Origin: Opitutales bacterium
GTDB taxonomy: Bacteria > Verrucomicrobiota > Verrucomicrobiia > Opitutales > Oceanipulchritudinaceae
DNA length: 64,000 bases
Assembly (NCBI GenBank): GCA_020831485.1
Contig: JAFIGG010000002.1
Location: forward strand, 100,006 to 164,005
Reading direction: 5' to 3'
Part shown: one piece after another, positions 62,585 to 64,000 of the stretch
How the letters are laid out: each line of letters starts with the position of its first letter
Position numbering within the stretch: the stretch's first letter is position 1
Translations under genes and position numbers: made by a program
Notes under the pieces: model-generated
Seen by the model: only the letters and a program-made list of their open reading frames with translations
Database searches by the model: none
Told to the model about the DNA's origin: nothing

Positions 62585-63647
62585 GCACTGGTGGCTCATC
62601 CTCCGCGATCCTGCTGGCAGCGAACTCACGCATCAGGCGAGCGCGCTCCGAAGTTGGAGGATGGGTCGACAACCATCTCAAAGTCTGGCTTGCGTCCTCA
62701 TACTCTCCAGTAATTTGTTGAAGCAATTCAATCATGGGTTCGACCCCGATGCCCGATTCCGTCAAGAAGTAAGCTGCATATAAATCGGCTTCGCGCTCGA
62801 ACTGCCGTGAATAACCCGTTTCCACAAGGACCGCCGGCAAGGCCGCGCCCATCGAAAGCACCGAAGAAACATCGCCTAGGAAAAAAGTGATCGTTAGAGC
62901 ATATCCGGCTTTTTGAAAGGCCATGCGCATGCCATGCTTGTGCTCCACATGCCCGAGCTCATGCGCCAGCACCGCGTGGATTTGGTTCCGCTCCGTCGAG
63001 AAATCCACCAGCTCATCTGTCATAATGATAATTCCACCCGGCAAGGCAAAAGCATTGGGGCCAATCCGGCTGCGGCGAAATTCAATCCGGTAATCCGGAC
63101 TCTGCGGCACCTTCGCGACCAATTCCGCAAACTCCAGTTCAATTCCTTCGCGCACTTCCTCGGGTAGCTCGGATGGATGAAAAAGGTGGCGATCCAGAGT
63201 GTCCATCACCTGTTGTCCTACAACCCGCTCGATTTCCGGGGGCAAAACGCGAGCAGAATGGTCGGCAATCAGAGGGATTCCCACACGGAAGAACAGCACC
63301 AGCGCAACCGCAGTTGCTGCAAAACACATGACGGCAATTTTCATGCTGGATTCCGCCCAACGCGTGAAACGCCCTCCATAGCCCGCCGGTTTATAGCGGC
63401 AAATCCAATCATAGACCTCAGCCGGACATTCACACACCGCACCATCGCCCAGCCGAAGCACCCACTGATCGCCCTCCAAAGGTGGATCCAGGCTCAAACT
63501 TTTTAGAGGGACAGTAGCCAGACATATGTCTTCAAGGCCATCGGACGCAACTACACGCAACCGGCGTCGAACGGAATCAACCTCAAGACGCGCAGGCTGC
63601 GCCTCAGGGCTATGCCCATCATAGTAACTGACTTTAAAACCGACCAT
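62574..63647 (-). CDS. M48-family membrane metalloprotease
   Basis: A 357-residue protease. The N-terminal ~95 residues form a small beta domain, one helix follows at about 105-130, and the M48 domain (about 150-340) has HExxH in VLAHELGHVEHKHG and the third zinc ligand Glu in READLYAAYFL. This layout (beta domain, helix, Oma1/YcaL-like peptidase) is common in bacteria and is linked to membrane or envelope protein quality control. It ends within the last codons of the convergent glycosyltransferase. It is not part of that operon. Confidence 0.9.
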   Translation of the reverse strand: MVGFKVSYYDGHSPEAQPARLEVDSVRRRLRVVASDGLEDICLATVPLKSLSLDPPLEGDQWVLRLGDGAVCECPAEVYDWICRYKPAGYGGRFTRWAESSMKIAVMCFAATAVALVLFFRVGIPLIADHSARVLPPEIERVVGQQVMDTLDRHLFHPSELPEEVREGIELEFAELVAKVPQSPDYRIEFRRSRIGPNAFALPGGIIIMTDELVDFSTERNQIHAVLAHELGHVEHKHGMRMAFQKAGYALTITFFLGDVSSVLSMGAALPAVLVETGYSRQFEREADLYAAYFLTESGIGVEPMIELLQQITGEYEDASQTLRWLSTHPPTSERARLMREFAASRIAEDEPPVLNP

Positions 63648-63697
63648 AAGTAAACCTTAAGGCAGCTCAGGCGCTGAAACGCGTGCATCGACTAATC

Positions 63698-63835
63698 TTA
63701 CCAAAACCATAAAATGAGAATAATCCAAGCGCACAGCGCCAGCCAGGTCCAGATAATCTTTTGACAAGTGAATTGTTCACTTTCTGCGGAGCAATCGTTC
63801 GCAGATGAATCCTTCCAATTTTGACAGACTGGCAT
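63698..63835 (-). CDS. Candidate 45-residue Cys/Trp-rich membrane protein
   Basis: A short open frame from ATG at 63835 to TAA at 63698, upstream of the M48 gene on the same strand (50-base gap). The first 25 residues are polar with three Cys (4, 15, 24). The rest is a Trp-rich helix (WTWLALCAWIILILWFW) that fits one membrane pass. This split is unlikely by chance but the ribosome site is weak. The remaining bases to the window end (63836-64000) are AT-rich, with no gene that I can support. Confidence 0.4.
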   Translation of the reverse strand: MPVCQNWKDSSANDCSAESEQFTCQKIIWTWLALCAWIILILWFW

Positions 63836-64000
63836 AAGCCAGCCGCAAGTTGATTTTTTTACAAACCTCTCAACATAATATATATAGTTATTTTATAATT
63901 ACCGCGACAACCGCATACGTAGAAGGTATTCATTTTGCAATACGTTCGAACTGTGCAAAGATTAATTGGTTCTTTCTATTATTAATCTCTAAAAGAAATA

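Overview
The window looks like a stretch of chromosome from a marine or halotolerant member of the Verrucomicrobiota, probably class Opitutia (Opitutae, Puniceicoccales-like). The basis is family-level recognition, not a marker-gene tree. It has a very large TonB-dependent receptor whose mature N-terminus carries the 'DLSPFVVE' style plug entry common in this group, a PEP-CTERM protein, SufT/SufE-type Fe-S genes, two compatible-solute loci, a moderately GC-rich sequence and many start codons without an obvious Shine-Dalgarno motif. I see no phage, insertion sequence, CRISPR array or plasmid functions. Nearly all of it reads as intact core chromosome.

Layout. 1-3.4 kb (minus strand): 5' end of a PgsA-like gene, XerC, SufT and a large charged protein of unknown function. 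3.6-5.3 kb: a thymidine phosphorylase homologue with a rewritten active-site loop and a DCC-family protein. 5.4-10 kb: an AguB-like amidohydrolase, tRNA-Leu(UAG), tsf-rpsB and typA. 10.1-15.0 kb: a small membrane protein, a TonB-dependent receptor, TatD and SufE. 15.1-24.0 kb: an operon-like run of six genes, namely the N-acetylglutaminylglutamine amide (NAGGN) osmolyte enzymes, their M42 peptidase and a peptide ABC transporter in which one permease is fused to the ATPase. 24.1-34.1 kb: DUF502 protein, RecO, a PEP-CTERM protein, an exopolysaccharide-initiating sugar transferase, PEP carboxylase, the Prc protease and XerD. 34.3-38.1 kb: Rho, an unknown 586-residue protein and HisF. 38.1-39.9 kb: a DUF4824/DUF2157 membrane pair. 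40.1-44.5 kb: pyruvate formate-lyase, its activase and an OFA-type transporter. 44.6-45.8 kb: tRNA-Gly(CCC), a previously overlooked tiny lipoprotein, RecR and YbaB. 45.9-49.4 kb: two histidine kinases. 49.5-57.2 kb (minus strand): a Cus-type heavy-metal efflux operon led by a thioredoxin and a Cys-rich secreted protein, with a strongly structured spacer before the TolC gene. 57.3-57.8 kb: tRNA-Asp, tRNA-Ala and tRNA-Thr. 57.9-63.8 kb: GalE, then a tightly overlapping trio (M20-like protein without the catalytic Glu pair, glucosyl-3-phosphoglycerate synthase, GT4-like glycosyltransferase), an M48 protease and a tiny Cys/Trp-rich candidate membrane protein.

How the parts work together. Two separate osmolyte systems (NAGGN and glucosylglycerate type) point to life at changing salinity. 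PEP carboxylase, pyruvate formate-lyase and the formate/oxalate-type carrier suggest mixed-acid fermentation with anaplerotic CO2 fixation. The Cus operon shows defence against copper or silver. The most novel-looking material is the pseudo-peptidase/GpgS/glycosyltransferase trio (59.0-62.6 kb), the structured spacer plus Cys-rich protein in the metal operon (56.2-56.7 kb), the altered thymidine phosphorylase (3.6-4.9 kb), and the NAGGN-linked transporter with its permease-ATPase fusion (19.8-24.0 kb).
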